A stretch of DNA of 64,000 nt from positions 62,001 through 126,000 of the forward strand of contig NZ_VRKW01000005.1 of assembly GCF_009746715.1 (NCBI RefSeq), written 5' to 3'. The position numbers and the translations under genes were made by a program. Positions 8,608-21,283 of the stretch are shown piece after piece (the stretch's first letter is position 1; every line of letters starts with the position of its first letter). Below the pieces are notes generated by a model that was given only the letters and a program-made list of their open reading frames with translations, searched no databases and had not been told where the DNA came from. This DNA is from Ketobacter sp. MCCC 1A13808 (lineage in GTDB: Bacteria; Pseudomonadota; Gammaproteobacteria; Pseudomonadales; Ketobacteraceae).

Positions 8608-10008
8608 ATTGATATTCATCTAATCCGGCAGGCTCTGGAATCGCATCCGCAGCCTGCTACCATTTTCATCGGTTTTAGCGGCGGCATGGATTCTACAGTG
8701 CTGCTGCATTTGCTTTGCCGGTGGCGTGATCGTAACGAGCATGGCGACGTTGCCTTGCAAGCCATTCACGTTAACCATCAGCTGCAATCCCACGCCAGCG
8801 ATTGGCAGCGTCATTGCCAGCGGGTCTGCCAACAATGGGATGTACCTCTGATTGTAGAAGCGGTGGATATCGACCTGCATCAATCCAGCCCGGAACAAGC
8901 TGCCCGAGACGCCCGCTACCGGAGTTTCAATAAGCACGTTTCGGAGGCAGGAACTGGCGCTGTCCTGATGCTGGCTCATCACCGGGACGACCAGGTCGAA
9001 ACGTTGCTGCAACGTCTGGCCAGAGGCAGTGGTCCATTGGGGCTGGGGGCGATGCTGCCAGTCACTGAGCGACTGAACATGAGCGTGTTCAGACCCTTGC
9101 TGGAGCAGGATCGTGAGCAATTGGCAAACTACGCTGCGGAGCAGAAGCTGGTCTGGGTAGAGGATCCCAGCAATCAAAATGACCAGATCGAACGGAACTA
9201 TATACGTCGACAGATATTGCCGGCGTGGCGGAAAATCAAACCGCAATTGAACCAAACCATCGCCCGCAGTGCGCGTCTGAATCAGGAAGCCAGTGCGTTG
9301 TTGGACCAGTTGGCGGCACTGGATATGGGACCGCCGCGGGCGGATCAGGGTTTGGCTATTGGGCAGCTAACCGGGCTGGCGTTGCCGCGGCAAAAAAACC
9401 TATTGCGCTATTGGCTTGTCAGAGTGGGGGCGCTGGCGCCTTCGGAAACCCTTCTTTTGCGGGTGATTCGTGAAGTCCTGCCCGCTGCCGACGACGGCAG
9501 CCCCATGGTGGAATGGGGGGCGCTTAGCATAAGGCGCTTTCGCCAGCACTTGTATTTGGCCCCCTCCCATCTGGAATCGGACTCACTGCCGGAGCTGGGC
9601 AGGTTTGGCTCTGTGGCGGCATTGGATGGATTGGCATCCTCATTAGGTGTTCTTCGGGTTGATCCCCCGTTTGACGGGGCCGGAGCCAGCCAGCACGGGG
9701 CCCCCGACGGCCAGCTCGAAACCGGGTTTTCGTTACGCCGTTTGCAGGCAGCCCCGTTACAGTTAAGTTTAAGAACCGGTGGGGAGCGGGTAAAACCCGC
9801 AGGGCAATTGACCAAGCCGCTCAAACACTGGTTCCAGGCTCTTACAGTAGCGCCCTGGTTACGACCGTATTGGCCGATTTTGTACTGTGGTGATCAGGTT
9901 GCCGGGCTGCCTGGACTGCTGGTGTGTGACGGCTTCGAACCGGAATCGGAGCAGGATAGGGTGGTTGTTACCTGGCATTGGCGCATTCCCGTACCGGTGA
10001 TTGATTGA
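8608..10008 (+). CDS. tilS: tRNA(Ile)-lysidine synthase TilS, non-canonical start
   Basis: TilS attaches lysine to C34 of tRNA-Ile(CAU), switching it to AUA decoding. The PP-loop ATPase motif SGGMDS is encoded at 8677-8694. The first in-frame ATG (8686) is the Met inside that motif, so it cannot be the start. Upstream, the frame stays open back to a TGA at 8554-8556 but holds no ATG, GTG or TTG. The best candidate is ATT at 8608 (or 8614), 11 bases after GAGG at 8593-8596, giving about 466 residues and an N-terminus of normal length. The gene follows the GldG-like gene by 7 bp. C-terminal TilS domains are present. A sequencing error near the start is the alternative. Confidence 0.88.
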   Translation: MDIHLIRQALESHPQPATIFIGFSGGMDSTVLLHLLCRWRDRNEHGDVALQAIHVNHQLQSHASDWQRHCQRVCQQWDVPLIVEAVDIDLHQSSPEQAARDARYRSFNKHVSEAGTGAVLMLAHHRDDQVETLLQRLARGSGPLGLGAMLPVTERLNMSVFRPLLEQDREQLANYAAEQKLVWVEDPSNQNDQIERNYIRRQILPAWRKIKPQLNQTIARSARLNQEASALLDQLAALDMGPPRADQGLAIGQLTGLALPRQKNLLRYWLVRVGALAPSETLLLRVIREVLPAADDGSPMVEWGALSIRRFRQHLYLAPSHLESDSLPELGRFGSVAALDGLASSLGVLRVDPPFDGAGASQHGAPDGQLETGFSLRRLQAAPLQLSLRTGGERVKPAGQLTKPLKHWFQALTVAPWLRPYWPILYCGDQVAGLPGLLVCDGFEPESEQDRVVVTWHWRIPVPVID

Positions 10009-10014
10009 GTCTGA

Positions 10015-10043
10015 TTGAGTCAGCCCCCTTAATCGGGTAGAAT
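10015..10043 (+). promoter_or_regulatory. Sigma-70-like promoter of pyrG
   Basis: TTGAGT at 10015-10020 and TAGAAT at 10038-10043 are 17 bp apart. The predicted start lies about 80 bases before the pyrG ATG, which leaves a leader in which CTP-dependent control could act. Confidence 0.55.
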
Positions 10044-10059
10044 TTCGGTCCATTCTTAG

Positions 10060-12658
<2,599 letters not shown>

Positions 12659-12715
12659 TCCGCAAGCCGCGTCAATATTCTGAATTAAAGACACATTTGT
12701 CATTAACCGTTTTAA

Positions 12716-14038
<1,323 letters not shown>

Positions 14039-14054
14039 TAGTAGAATCCGCCTC

Positions 14055-14086
14055 CCCGTAACGGATTTCAGCTAAACCGTTACGGG
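14055..14086. other. Perfect 10-bp inverted repeat between eno and ftsB
   Basis: CCCGTAACGG (14055-14064) and CCGTTACGGG (14077-14086) can form a 10-bp stem with a 12-base loop. No U-tract follows, so it is unlikely to be a simple intrinsic terminator. It may stabilise the eno 3' end, act as a weak attenuator or bind a protein. Confidence 0.6.
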
Positions 14087-14159
14087 ACTCGCGGGCTTGA
14101 CGCCTGTCATAATTGCCCCCATTCTTAAATCACCAATACATCCCGTTACAGCAGTGGTT

Positions 14160-14480
14160 ATGACCGATCAACCCCAACAGCAATGGATCACCTTGCCCCG
14201 GGTCCTATTCTGGATCCTGATCCTGATGTTTTTTCTGCTACAACTGCGCCTGTGGATTGGTGAAGGCAGTCTGGCAGACGTGTGGCGCCTGAGTGGCGAA
14301 ACTGAGCGGCAGGAACAGGAAAACCACATCGTCTCTGAACGCAATAAGCGTTTGCAGGCGGAAGTAAAAAACCTCAAGGAAGGACTTGATGCAGTGGAAG
14401 AGCGAGCGCGAACCCAGCTGGGTATGGTAAAAGAGGACGAAACTTTTTTTCTTATCATTGACGGCCAACAGCAGCAATAA
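14160..14480 (+). CDS. ftsB: Cell division protein FtsB
   Basis: FtsB is a bitopic divisome protein that pairs with FtsL and FtsQ. The product is about 106 residues: a short cytoplasmic N-terminus, one membrane segment (FWILILMFFLLQLRLWI), then a periplasmic coiled coil (ERQEQENHIVSERNKRLQAEV) and the conserved tail EERARTQLGMVKEDETFF. I place the start at ATG 14160; a TTG at 14097 is in frame but would add 21 residues not usual in the family. It ends 3 bp before ispD, the normal order. Confidence 0.92.
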   Translation: MTDQPQQQWITLPRVLFWILILMFFLLQLRLWIGEGSLADVWRLSGETERQEQENHIVSERNKRLQAEVKNLKEGLDAVEERARTQLGMVKEDETFFLIIDGQQQQ

Positions 14481-14483
14481 TCT

Positions 14484-15194
14484 ATGAGTACATCTCCAGT
14501 GATTTGGTGCGTCGTCCCGGCGGCGGGGGTGGGCAAGCGTTTTGGCGCATCGAAACCAAAGCAGTATTTGCCCTTCCATGGCATGACCGTATTCGAATCA
14601 ACCCTGCAGCGTTTGCTTGAAGTACAGGGAATTCAGCAAGTCGTCGTTGCTATCAGCACCGAAGATGCTTTTTTCAAAAAGCTCCCGGTCGCTCGTAATT
14701 GCAAAGTGAAATCCGTGATCGGAGGAGCCGAGCGTTGCCATTCCGTGCTTAATGGTTTGCGTTATTTGTCTAATTTGGGTTCAGATCAGGACTGGGTTTT
14801 GGTGCATGATGTGGCCCGTCCCTGTGTGCGCGCAGCGGACATTCAGAAGCTCATCGAACAAGTAATTCAGTTTGATAGCGTTGGCGGGATTCTGGGTAAC
14901 CCGGTTCGCGATACGATGAAGCGAGCGAACCGGGTTAATGAAATTGTGGACACCGTGGACCGCAACCAGTTGTGGCACGCACTGACACCACAGATGTTTC
15001 GTTTGGGCGCTTTAACATCTGCGCTGACGTCAGCCTTGGCGGATGATGTCGTGGTGACCGACGAGGCTCAAGCCATGGAGCGGGTCGGATATCACCCGCT
15101 CTTGGTTGAAGGCCACAATGACAATATCAAAATTACCCACCCGCAAGACTTGCCGTTGGCTGAATTGTTTGCACAACAGCAAACTGCCCCGTAA
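14484..15194 (+). CDS. ispD: 2-C-methyl-D-erythritol 4-phosphate cytidylyltransferase
   Basis: IspD transfers CMP from CTP to MEP in the non-mevalonate isoprenoid pathway. The 236-residue protein has the nucleotidyltransferase start VPAAGVGKRFGASKPKQY (about 8-25), VHDVARPCV (near 108-116), RDTMKR and the C-terminal DDVVVTDEAQAMER/NIKITHPQDL motifs. It follows ftsB by 3 bp and precedes ispF, which catalyses the next-but-one step. Confidence 0.97.
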   Translation: MSTSPVIWCVVPAAGVGKRFGASKPKQYLPFHGMTVFESTLQRLLEVQGIQQVVVAISTEDAFFKKLPVARNCKVKSVIGGAERCHSVLNGLRYLSNLGSDQDWVLVHDVARPCVRAADIQKLIEQVIQFDSVGGILGNPVRDTMKRANRVNEIVDTVDRNQLWHALTPQMFRLGALTSALTSALADDVVVTDEAQAMERVGYHPLLVEGHNDNIKITHPQDLPLAELFAQQQTAP

Positions 15195-15232
15195 ATTAAC
15201 CCCGCTGGTTGCTGGAAATAGACAGGTACAAC

Positions 15233-15715
15233 ATGTTTCGAATTGGACACGGATACGACGTACATCGCTTCGGAGACGGCGATCATCTGGTATTGGGCGG
15301 CGTGAAAATCCCTTATCAGCAGGGTTTTGTGGCGCATTCAGACGGCGATGTTGCTTTGCACGCATTGGCGGACGCTTTATTGGGCGCAGCGGCTTTGGGG
15401 GATATTGGCCGTCACTTTCCTGATACGGATGCTCGGTATAAGGGTGCGGACAGCCGCATACTTCTTCGTCATGTACTGAAACTGGTTCAGAAGGAGGGTT
15501 ATCGGGTGGGTAATGTGGATGTCACTATCGTCGCTCAAGCTCCTAAGATGGCCCCGCATATAGAGAGCATGAAGCAGAATATTGCGGCTGATCTGGAATT
15601 GGCGATTAACGCGGTTAATGTAAAAGCCACCACGACAGAACAGCTGGGTTTCGCCGGCCGCAAAGAAGGCATTGCCGTGCATGCGGTGGCATTGCTAATG
15701 GCGGAGCACCGATGA
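15233..15715 (+). CDS. ispF: 2-C-methyl-D-erythritol 2,4-cyclodiphosphate synthase
   Basis: IspF cyclises CDP-ME-2-phosphate to MEcPP with loss of CMP. From ATG 15233 the protein has 160 residues, the standard IspF length, and begins with the metal-binding GHGYDVHRF motif (Asp9, His11); the second metal His is in [11 protein letters not shown]. An in-frame start at 15209 would add eight residues before this conserved N-terminus and is less likely. The stop overlaps the truD start by four bases (ATGA). Confidence 0.97.
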   Translation: MFRIGHGYDVHRFGDGDHLVLGGVKIPYQQGFVAHSDGDVALHALADALLGAAALGDIGRHFPDTDARYKGADSRILLRHVLKLVQKEGYRVGNVDVTIVAQAPKMAPHIESMKQNIAADLELAINAVNVKATTTEQLGFAGRKEGIAVHAVALLMAEHR

Positions 15716-16749
15716 CAGTGATGCACCAGGCTTTGCCCGCCTATGGATTTGAGTCCGCACCTTACGCCCACGGTGAACCCCTTGCGCGTGCGGATTTTAA
15801 AACCCGGCCGGAGGACTTTGTGGTGGAAGAAGTGCTCGGTTTTGAGCCGGGTGGAGAAGGGGAGCATTTGTTTCTACTGGTGCAAACCGATGCTCATAAC
15901 ACCCGCCATACCCAGCGCTGCCTGGCTCGTCATTTTAATGTGGCCAAGCAAGCGGTCAGTTATTCGGGAATGAAGGACCGGCGCGGGCTAACCAGTCAAT
16001 GGTTTTCCATTCATCTGCCGGGGAAGGCTATCGAACCCGATGCGGATGAGCTGGCGCAACAGGGCTTTAATGTGTTGCGTTGGCAAAGACACAATAAAAA
16101 GCTGCGCATTGGCACCCATAAATACAACCGTTTTCATATTGTTCTGCGTAACCTGAGCCAGATCGAGCGCCTGAATTCACGCTTGCCCGAGTTGAAAAAT
16201 CTGGGTGTGCCCAACTATTTCGGTGCTCAGCGCTTTGGGCATGGTGGGGCGAATATCGAAGAAGCCTTGCAGTGGGTCGAACAGGGTAAATTACCAGCAG
16301 ACCGCTTGCTCAGGAGCCGTGTGTTGTCGACGCTCCGTGGCTGGCTGTTTAACGGAGTGTTAGCCGATCGTGTCGCTAACGGCACCTGGAATCAATGGCA
16401 GGATCAGGATTTGATCCAATTGAACGGCACCCAGAGCTTTTTTACCGAACCGCAGTGGGATGACCAGTTACAGCAGCGCTTCCTGTCTGACGATATACAC
16501 CTGTCAGCCTATCTGGCCGGTTGCGATCAGGCCGGTACGATCCCGGATCAGATGTTACTCTTGTTCAACCAAGCGAGAATGGAAGCTGAGCCCCGACCGC
16601 TGCGACTGAAAGCACAACAATTGCGGTGGAATGGGGACGCGAACGCACTGCAAATACAGTTCAATCTGCAAAAGGGCGCTTATGCGACCAGCGTGCTCAG
16701 GGAGCTGGTGCTATTAAATGATCGCTCAGGTCAGCAGGAACAAATATAG
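15712..16749 (+). CDS. truD: tRNA pseudouridine(13) synthase TruD
   Basis: TruD makes pseudouridine at position 13 of tRNA-Glu. The 345-residue protein carries the catalytic aspartate in [14 protein letters not shown] (Asp89) and the family motifs NYFGAQRFG and [11 protein letters not shown]. It overlaps ispF by 4 bp. In Pseudomonas and E. coli surE follows truD; here surE is absent and pcm comes next after a gap of about 230 bp. Confidence 0.97.
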   Translation: MTVMHQALPAYGFESAPYAHGEPLARADFKTRPEDFVVEEVLGFEPGGEGEHLFLLVQTDAHNTRHTQRCLARHFNVAKQAVSYSGMKDRRGLTSQWFSIHLPGKAIEPDADELAQQGFNVLRWQRHNKKLRIGTHKYNRFHIVLRNLSQIERLNSRLPELKNLGVPNYFGAQRFGHGGANIEEALQWVEQGKLPADRLLRSRVLSTLRGWLFNGVLADRVANGTWNQWQDQDLIQLNGTQSFFTEPQWDDQLQQRFLSDDIHLSAYLAGCDQAGTIPDQMLLLFNQARMEAEPRPLRLKAQQLRWNGDANALQIQFNLQKGAYATSVLRELVLLNDRSGQQEQI

Positions 16750-16982
16750 AAACCATTTGCCCTGTAAAGTCTCTGCAAACTTCTCGCTGTTTTGCTAACC
16801 TTCTTTTAGAATGAATTTTAAATAACGGTTGCCTCTAAAAAGCGGATTAATACCGATGTGCTGATCACAGGCAACCAATAAAAAGAGCCCATTCCTGGGG
16901 GGAGCTTTCCCCTGTGGGGCAGGACGAGGATTCTCGATTGAACGACTCATTTTCTTTAAGTGCGGGGGTGGCTGGAATCGGC

Positions 16983-17612
16983 ATGACCTCTCAGCGAACG
17001 CGGGAGCGTTTAATAGCGCGTTTGCAGGATCAAGGTATAACAAATTTTGCTGTTTTAGACGCAATCCGCAGCATTCCCAGACACCTGTTTGTAGACGAAG
17101 CATTAGCGCACCGTGCTTATGAAGACACGGCATTACCTATCGGCCACAACCAAACCATATCGCAGCCCTATATCGTTGCCCGAATGACGGAATTACTGCT
17201 GCAGGGCGGGCCGCTGAATAAGGTTCTCGAAATCGGCACCGGGTCTGGTTATCAAACCGCGGTACTCTCGGCATTTGCCAGTGAAATTTATTCTCTGGAA
17301 CGTATAAAAGCGTTGCAGGAAAAAGCACGTCAACGCTTACGAGCGTTACGCATGAACAACGTGGTGTTTCGCTATGCGGACGGTAATGTGGGCCTGCAGG
17401 AAAAAGCCCCCTTCGATGGTATTCTGGCCGCTGCGGCACCGGCAGAAGTACCGCAAGAACTACTGGAGCAACTGGCCGTGGGTGGACGGCTGATCATACC
17501 CATTGGTGAAGATCAGCAAAAGCTCTATCGCATCACCCGTTCAGAGCAGGGATATCATCGTGAATTCATAGAAGACGTACGCTTCGTGCCTTTCCGTTCA
17601 GGTTTGCGTTAA
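16983..17612 (+). CDS. pcm: Protein-L-isoaspartate O-methyltransferase
   Basis: Pcm repairs isoaspartyl residues in aged proteins using SAM. From ATG 16983 the protein has 209 residues and starts [10 protein letters not shown], matching Pseudomonas Pcm as I remember it. [29 protein letters not shown] and the SAM motif [12 protein letters not shown] follow. TTG at 16938 (after GAGGA) and GTG at 16914 are in-frame alternatives that would add 15-23 residues. The usual upstream partner surE is missing. The order pcm-...-nlpD-rpoS is conserved. Confidence 0.93.
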   Translation: MTSQRTRERLIARLQDQGITNFAVLDAIRSIPRHLFVDEALAHRAYEDTALPIGHNQTISQPYIVARMTELLLQGGPLNKVLEIGTGSGYQTAVLSAFASEIYSLERIKALQEKARQRLRALRMNNVVFRYADGNVGLQEKAPFDGILAAAAPAEVPQELLEQLAVGGRLIIPIGEDQQKLYRITRSEQGYHREFIEDVRFVPFRSGLR

Positions 17613-17725
17613 TCTAACGACCTCAAATTCCCATTCGGATCAGGCGTGAGCATCTTGTCGCGCCTTCCTGTTAATCCATCGCAGTGATACAGCGCATATA
17701 AGCGCAGTTAAGAGAAGTTGATAAC

Positions 17726-18661
17726 ATGGAAAAACCTTCAAAACGCGAGCTGTTTTTATTGTACCTAAAGGGAGTCGCAATGGGTGCTGCGGATATCGTG
17801 CCCGGCGTGTCCGGCGGCACAATCGCTTTTATCACTGGCATATACCAAACGCTGGTGGGGAGTATCGGAGCGATTGGTCCGAAAACCGTGCAGACATTGT
17901 TCAGGGACGGGCCGGTAGCCGCCTGGCACTCCTTTAACGGAAACTTCTTGTTTGTGCTGATGGCCGGCATTCTGACCAGTGTGTTCACCCTCTCGAAACT
18001 GATTTCTTACCTGTTGACCGAGCAGGCCGTGTTGTTGTGGTCTTTTTTCTTCGGTCTGATCCTGATATCAGCCGTTCACGTGGGCCGGCATATTACTGAA
18101 TGGCGCGTGCCAGAGGTACTCACCCTGGCGGGAGGGGCGTTATTGGCGTTCGGCATTACTACTATTGCTCCCACGGAAATAGCGCTTAATCCGATCACGC
18201 TGTTTTTATCGGGCTCGATCGCAATTTGCGCGATGGTCTTGCCGGGGATTTCAGGGAGTTTCATTCTGCTATTGTTAGGCATGTACGCCCATATTATTGG
18301 AGCGGTTAAAGCCCTGGATGTGGTGAGCCTGGGTATTTTCGCCAGCGGTTGTCTGGTCGGGCTGCTTCTGTTTACTCGTTTGCTATCCTGGCTTCTGACC
18401 CAATTTCACAACCTAACCCTGGCTTTGCTGACGGGATTTATGATCGGTTCACTGAATAAGGTCTGGCCGTGGAAACAGACCCTGAGCACGCGTATCAACA
18501 GTCACGGTGAAGCCGTTCCCATGGATCAGGCTAATGTACTACCGGATCAATTTTTGATGGTTACTGGTCAGGATCCACACCTTGTATACAGTTTGTTTTT
18601 AATGGCCGCAGCGATCGCTTTGGTGTTGGTAGTTGAGCGTTTAGGGGGAAGTAAGTCTTAA
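17726..18661 (+). CDS. DUF368 membrane protein, PopT-type undecaprenyl-phosphate translocase candidate
   Basis: The 311-residue polytopic membrane protein begins with the DUF368 signature KGVAMGAADIVPGVSGGTIAFITGIY (near residues 12-37), which recurs in degenerate form as MVLPGISGSFILLLLGMY (about 171-188), an internal repeat. About eight hydrophobic segments are visible. DUF368 proteins (PopT in Vibrio cholerae) have been shown to return undecaprenyl phosphate across the membrane. This role is inferred here from the family. UppP, which makes that lipid, is encoded at the start of the window. It sits between pcm and nlpD, an uncommon location. Confidence 0.85.
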   Translation: MEKPSKRELFLLYLKGVAMGAADIVPGVSGGTIAFITGIYQTLVGSIGAIGPKTVQTLFRDGPVAAWHSFNGNFLFVLMAGILTSVFTLSKLISYLLTEQAVLLWSFFFGLILISAVHVGRHITEWRVPEVLTLAGGALLAFGITTIAPTEIALNPITLFLSGSIAICAMVLPGISGSFILLLLGMYAHIIGAVKALDVVSLGIFASGCLVGLLLFTRLLSWLLTQFHNLTLALLTGFMIGSLNKVWPWKQTLSTRINSHGEAVPMDQANVLPDQFLMVTGQDPHLVYSLFLMAAAIALVLVVERLGGSKS

Positions 18662-18835
18662 CACCGAGTCAAAGAGATGACGCAAAGCTGGTCATTATTT
18701 AGACTATTTTTGAGAATTAACACGAATTTCAGTTAGATTATGTGGTCATAAGCCGAAGGAGGTTATGATTATTAATTCTAAATTAGTTTAGGGTGTTTTG
18801 TGATCTGAAAATAAAGAACACGCTGGAGTTCGTTT

Positions 18836-19618
18836 GTGCTGAGGAAGGTTTTAACCGTTAGAAAACACATTTTACATCTCCTGGTTGTGATCTCTGTCAC
18901 ATCTTGCGGACCAACCCGTTACGAACCCATCAGAAATGTTTATCGCCCTGCAGCCCCCATCACACAAGGCTCTCACAAGGTCAGGCCGGGTGAAACCCTC
19001 TACGCAATTGCCTGGCGCTACAATTGGGATCATGAACAATTGGCCCGTGCCAATGGCATCTCTGCACCTTACAGGATCTATCCTGGACAGATTCTAAGCT
19101 TGGAAAATAAGGTGCCTGGCGGGGTCCGTCAGTCCACCCAATCGTCAGCGGGATCAAAAGGAAAATCGTCATCTCGTTATAAGAAACCCGTTACCCATAC
19201 CAAACCGGTCCAAGAAAAAGTTGCAAATCAAAGACATAAAAAGGTAGATATGTCCTGGAGTTGGCCGACAAAGGGCCCCGTAATAGAAACCTTCTCGCTT
19301 GGGAAGCGTGTCAACAAGGGGATCGATTTGGCGGGCAAACGTGGCGAACCGGTATTTTCGGCAGCGGATGGGAAAGTGGTTTATAGCGGAACAGGGCTGA
19401 TCGGCTATGGCAACTTAATCATCATCAAGCACAGCGAGGTTTACCTCAGTGCGTACGCTCACAATAGTCGATTGTTGGTTAAAGAAGGACAAACGACTAA
19501 AGCTGGGCAGAAAATTGCCGAAATAGGTTCTAGTGGGGCCAATCGCGACAAATTACATTTTGAGATTCGTCGTAATGGAAAACCAGTGAATCCACTTCAG
19601 TACTTGCCATCACGTTGA
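18836..19618 (+). CDS. nlpD: NlpD-type lipoprotein with LysM and degenerate M23 domains
   Basis: NlpD is an outer-membrane lipoprotein that activates the septal amidase AmiC. The GTG start at 18836 follows GGAG at 18823-18826. The signal peptide ends in the lipobox VTSC (Cys24). A LysM domain spans about residues 46-90, a basic linker follows, and an M23 domain covers about 150-257. Catalytic metal ligands of active M23 enzymes are replaced (NKGIDL instead of HxxxD; KLHFEIR instead of HLHF), as in E. coli NlpD, so it should be a non-enzymatic activator. It sits directly upstream of rpoS, the classic arrangement in which nlpD carries an rpoS promoter. Confidence 0.92.
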   Translation: MLRKVLTVRKHILHLLVVISVTSCGPTRYEPIRNVYRPAAPITQGSHKVRPGETLYAIAWRYNWDHEQLARANGISAPYRIYPGQILSLENKVPGGVRQSTQSSAGSKGKSSSRYKKPVTHTKPVQEKVANQRHKKVDMSWSWPTKGPVIETFSLGKRVNKGIDLAGKRGEPVFSAADGKVVYSGTGLIGYGNLIIIKHSEVYLSAYAHNSRLLVKEGQTTKAGQKIAEIGSSGANRDKLHFEIRRNGKPVNPLQYLPSR

Positions 19619-19715
19619 GCGGGACAACAGGTGAGTATGCCATCAAGTCTTAAATAATAACGGGGCCGTTCGCGATGGAACGGTGATAACAATTACGAGC
19701 GCGGGAAGAAGAGCA

Positions 19716-20720
19716 ATGATTCAAGCAGAGCAGGACAAAAAACTGAATATGGATCCGGAAATGTACGAAGAAGATTCAGATCTTGAGGATGCCTTTGAAG
19801 AGCGTGCAGCGGAGTTAAGGGACAAACGGAGTGGTGCGGACGACTATGATGATGATTCCTTCGTTGCTCAGCCGGGAATGCAGAAGACGCTGGATGCAAC
19901 TCAGCTGTACCTCAACGAGATTGGTTTTTCGCCGCTACTGACCCCAGAGGAAGAAGTTTATTACGCCCGTCGCGCTTTACGTGGCTTTGAAGATGCGCGC
20001 AAACGCATGATCGAGAGTAACTTGCGGTTAGTCGTCAAGATCGCCCGGCGCTATGTCAATCGTGGCTTGTCGCTGCTGGACCTGATAGAAGAGGGCAACC
20101 TGGGACTGATTCGGGCGGTCGAAAAATTTGACCCTGAGCGGGGCTTCCGTTTTTCAACTTATGCCACCTGGTGGATTAGACAAACTATTGAACGGGCCAT
20201 AATGAATCAGACCCGCACTATCCGGTTACCGATTCATGTAGTGAAAGAGCTTAACATATACCTCCGTGCAGCCCGTGAACTGACTCAGAAGCTTGATCAT
20301 GAGCCCAGTCCTGAGGAGATTGCAGAGTTACTGGATCGGCCCCTGGAAGATGTTAAAAGAATGCTTGGCCTCAATGAGCGGGTGTCTTCGGTCGACACGC
20401 CGATGGCTCATGATTCGGATAAGTCATTGCTGGATACCATCGCTGATACCACCGTGTCAGATCCCGCCGAGCTGCTGCAGGATGCAGATCTTCGCTTTAG
20501 CATTGATTACTGGCTGGATCAGTTGCCAACCAAACAACGCGAAGTCATCGCCCGCAGGTTCGGTTTGCGCGGATATGAAATGAGTACGCTGGAAGAAGTC
20601 GGGCTGGAAATCGGCCTGACTCGTGAGCGGGTCAGGCAGATTCAGGTGGAAGCACTGAAACGGCTTCGGGATTTGCTCGAGAAGCAGGGTTTAACAGGCG
20701 AATCCATTTTCGGAGCCTGA
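19716..20720 (+). CDS. rpoS: RNA polymerase sigma factor RpoS
   Basis: RpoS directs stationary-phase and general-stress transcription. From ATG 19716 (after GAAGAAGAG) it has 334 residues: an acidic variable N-terminus, region 1.2 ([21 protein letters not shown]), region 2 ([36 protein letters not shown]), region 3 and region 4 with the HTH ([18 protein letters not shown]). An ATG at 19749 and an upstream in-frame start at 19683 are alternatives. A terminator follows, then two CsrA-sequestering RNA candidates, so rpoS lies beside the control RNAs that often influence it. Confidence 0.97.
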   Translation: MIQAEQDKKLNMDPEMYEEDSDLEDAFEERAAELRDKRSGADDYDDDSFVAQPGMQKTLDATQLYLNEIGFSPLLTPEEEVYYARRALRGFEDARKRMIESNLRLVVKIARRYVNRGLSLLDLIEEGNLGLIRAVEKFDPERGFRFSTYATWWIRQTIERAIMNQTRTIRLPIHVVKELNIYLRAARELTQKLDHEPSPEEIAELLDRPLEDVKRMLGLNERVSSVDTPMAHDSDKSLLDTIADTTVSDPAELLQDADLRFSIDYWLDQLPTKQREVIARRFGLRGYEMSTLEEVGLEIGLTRERVRQIQVEALKRLRDLLEKQGLTGESIFGA

Positions 20721-20765
20721 TAACCCCTCGGGGTGGATAAGTTAAGCCTCTCGTTTTGTTAAAAG

Positions 20766-20790
20766 AACGCACTTTCGGGTGCGTTTTTTT
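20766..20790 (+). terminator. Intrinsic terminator of rpoS
   Basis: AACGCAC (20766-20772) pairs with GTGCGTT (20779-20785), followed by a run of T to 20790. It closes the nlpD-rpoS unit before the sRNA region. Confidence 0.85.
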
Positions 20791-20831
20791 ATGGCCGATT
20801 TGGGAAGGGTTGAGATAATGTCCCGCCTGCA

Positions 20832-20849
20832 TGTAAGACATGTCTCACA
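20832..20849 (+). promoter_or_regulatory. GacA-type upstream activating sequence 1
   Basis: TGTAAG-N6-CTCACA matches the GacA box known upstream of rsmX/Y/Z in Pseudomonas (TGTAAG-N6-CTTACA) at 11 of 12 positions. It is centred about 165 bp before the predicted start of the first GGA-rich RNA, the same kind of spacing as in Pseudomonas. AT-rich DNA fills the interval, which would suit IHF or H-NS-like proteins. Confidence 0.8.
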
Positions 20850-20971
20850 TTGGTGTGCGTTGTTGGGCATATGGCGTGTAATGTAAATTTAATGCACGAT
20901 TTATCTATCTGATAATACTAGAAAAAATTGCTTGGTCCGATTTGTGCGCACAATTACCGTTTTTTAGCTGA

Positions 20972-20999
20972 TTGAGCCGAACATTATTTTCGATAGAAT
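20972..20999 (+). promoter_or_regulatory. Core promoter of the first GGA-rich RNA
   Basis: TTGAGC at 20972-20977 and TAGAAT at 20994-20999 are 16 bp apart. Transcription would start near 21006. Inferred from spacing to the GacA box and the first GGA motif. Confidence 0.5.
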
Positions 21000-21005
21000 T
21001 AGTCG

Positions 21006-21281
21006 CATGTAAGGATACATACTCTTCACAGGAAGCGAAGAGACAGGATGAAGTTTACCGGATGTAAACTAGGGAACAGGACCCAGGAAGGGTTGTGGCA
21101 CCGGAAGCCCAGGGACTAATCGACGGATTGTTTATAAGGACATGGGCGAAGGGATTGCCAAGGAGTCATGCTACGGAACGCAGGCGTGCAGGATGCACAT
21201 CAAGGATGTATTTAAAGGATGTTTTGCATCAGGGATTAGATAGAAAAGCGAGGTGGGCGGTTGAACCGCCCTTCTTTTTTT
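21006..21281 (+). ncRNA. rsmZ: RsmZ/CsrB-type CsrA-sequestering small RNA, long form
   Basis: This candidate RNA of about 275 nt contains 18 GGA trinucleotides by my count, most as AGGA, GGGA or CGGA, the CsrA/RsmA contact motif. Several sit in hairpin loops: CTCTTC/GAAGAG at about 21021-21041, the 7-bp AGTTTAC/GTAAACT stem with loop CGGAT at 21052-21070, and GTGCA-GGA-TGCAC near 21187. It ends in an intrinsic terminator (21255-21283). A GacA box lies upstream. Pseudomonas rsmZ occupies this same rpoS-fdxA interval, so position and content agree. Its size and motif number are closer to E. coli CsrB/CsrC than to the roughly 120-nt RsmZ. No convincing protein frame fits. Confidence 0.88.
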
Positions 21282-21283
21282 CT
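21255..21283 (+). terminator. Intrinsic terminator of the first GGA-rich RNA
   Basis: GGGCGGTT (21255-21262) pairs with AACCGCCC (21264-21271), in practice with a loop of about five bases, followed by a T-rich tract. The preceding AAGCGAGGTGG is repeated before the second RNA's terminator. Confidence 0.92.

Noticed and set aside
8686-10008. ATG at 8686 as the start of tilS
   Set aside because: It would begin inside the PP-loop motif SGGMDS and remove the ATP-binding residues.
18750-18800. Tiny frame after AAGGAGG upstream of nlpD considered as a leader peptide
   Set aside because: Only about eight codons, spacing to ATG too short, and no attenuator structure seen.
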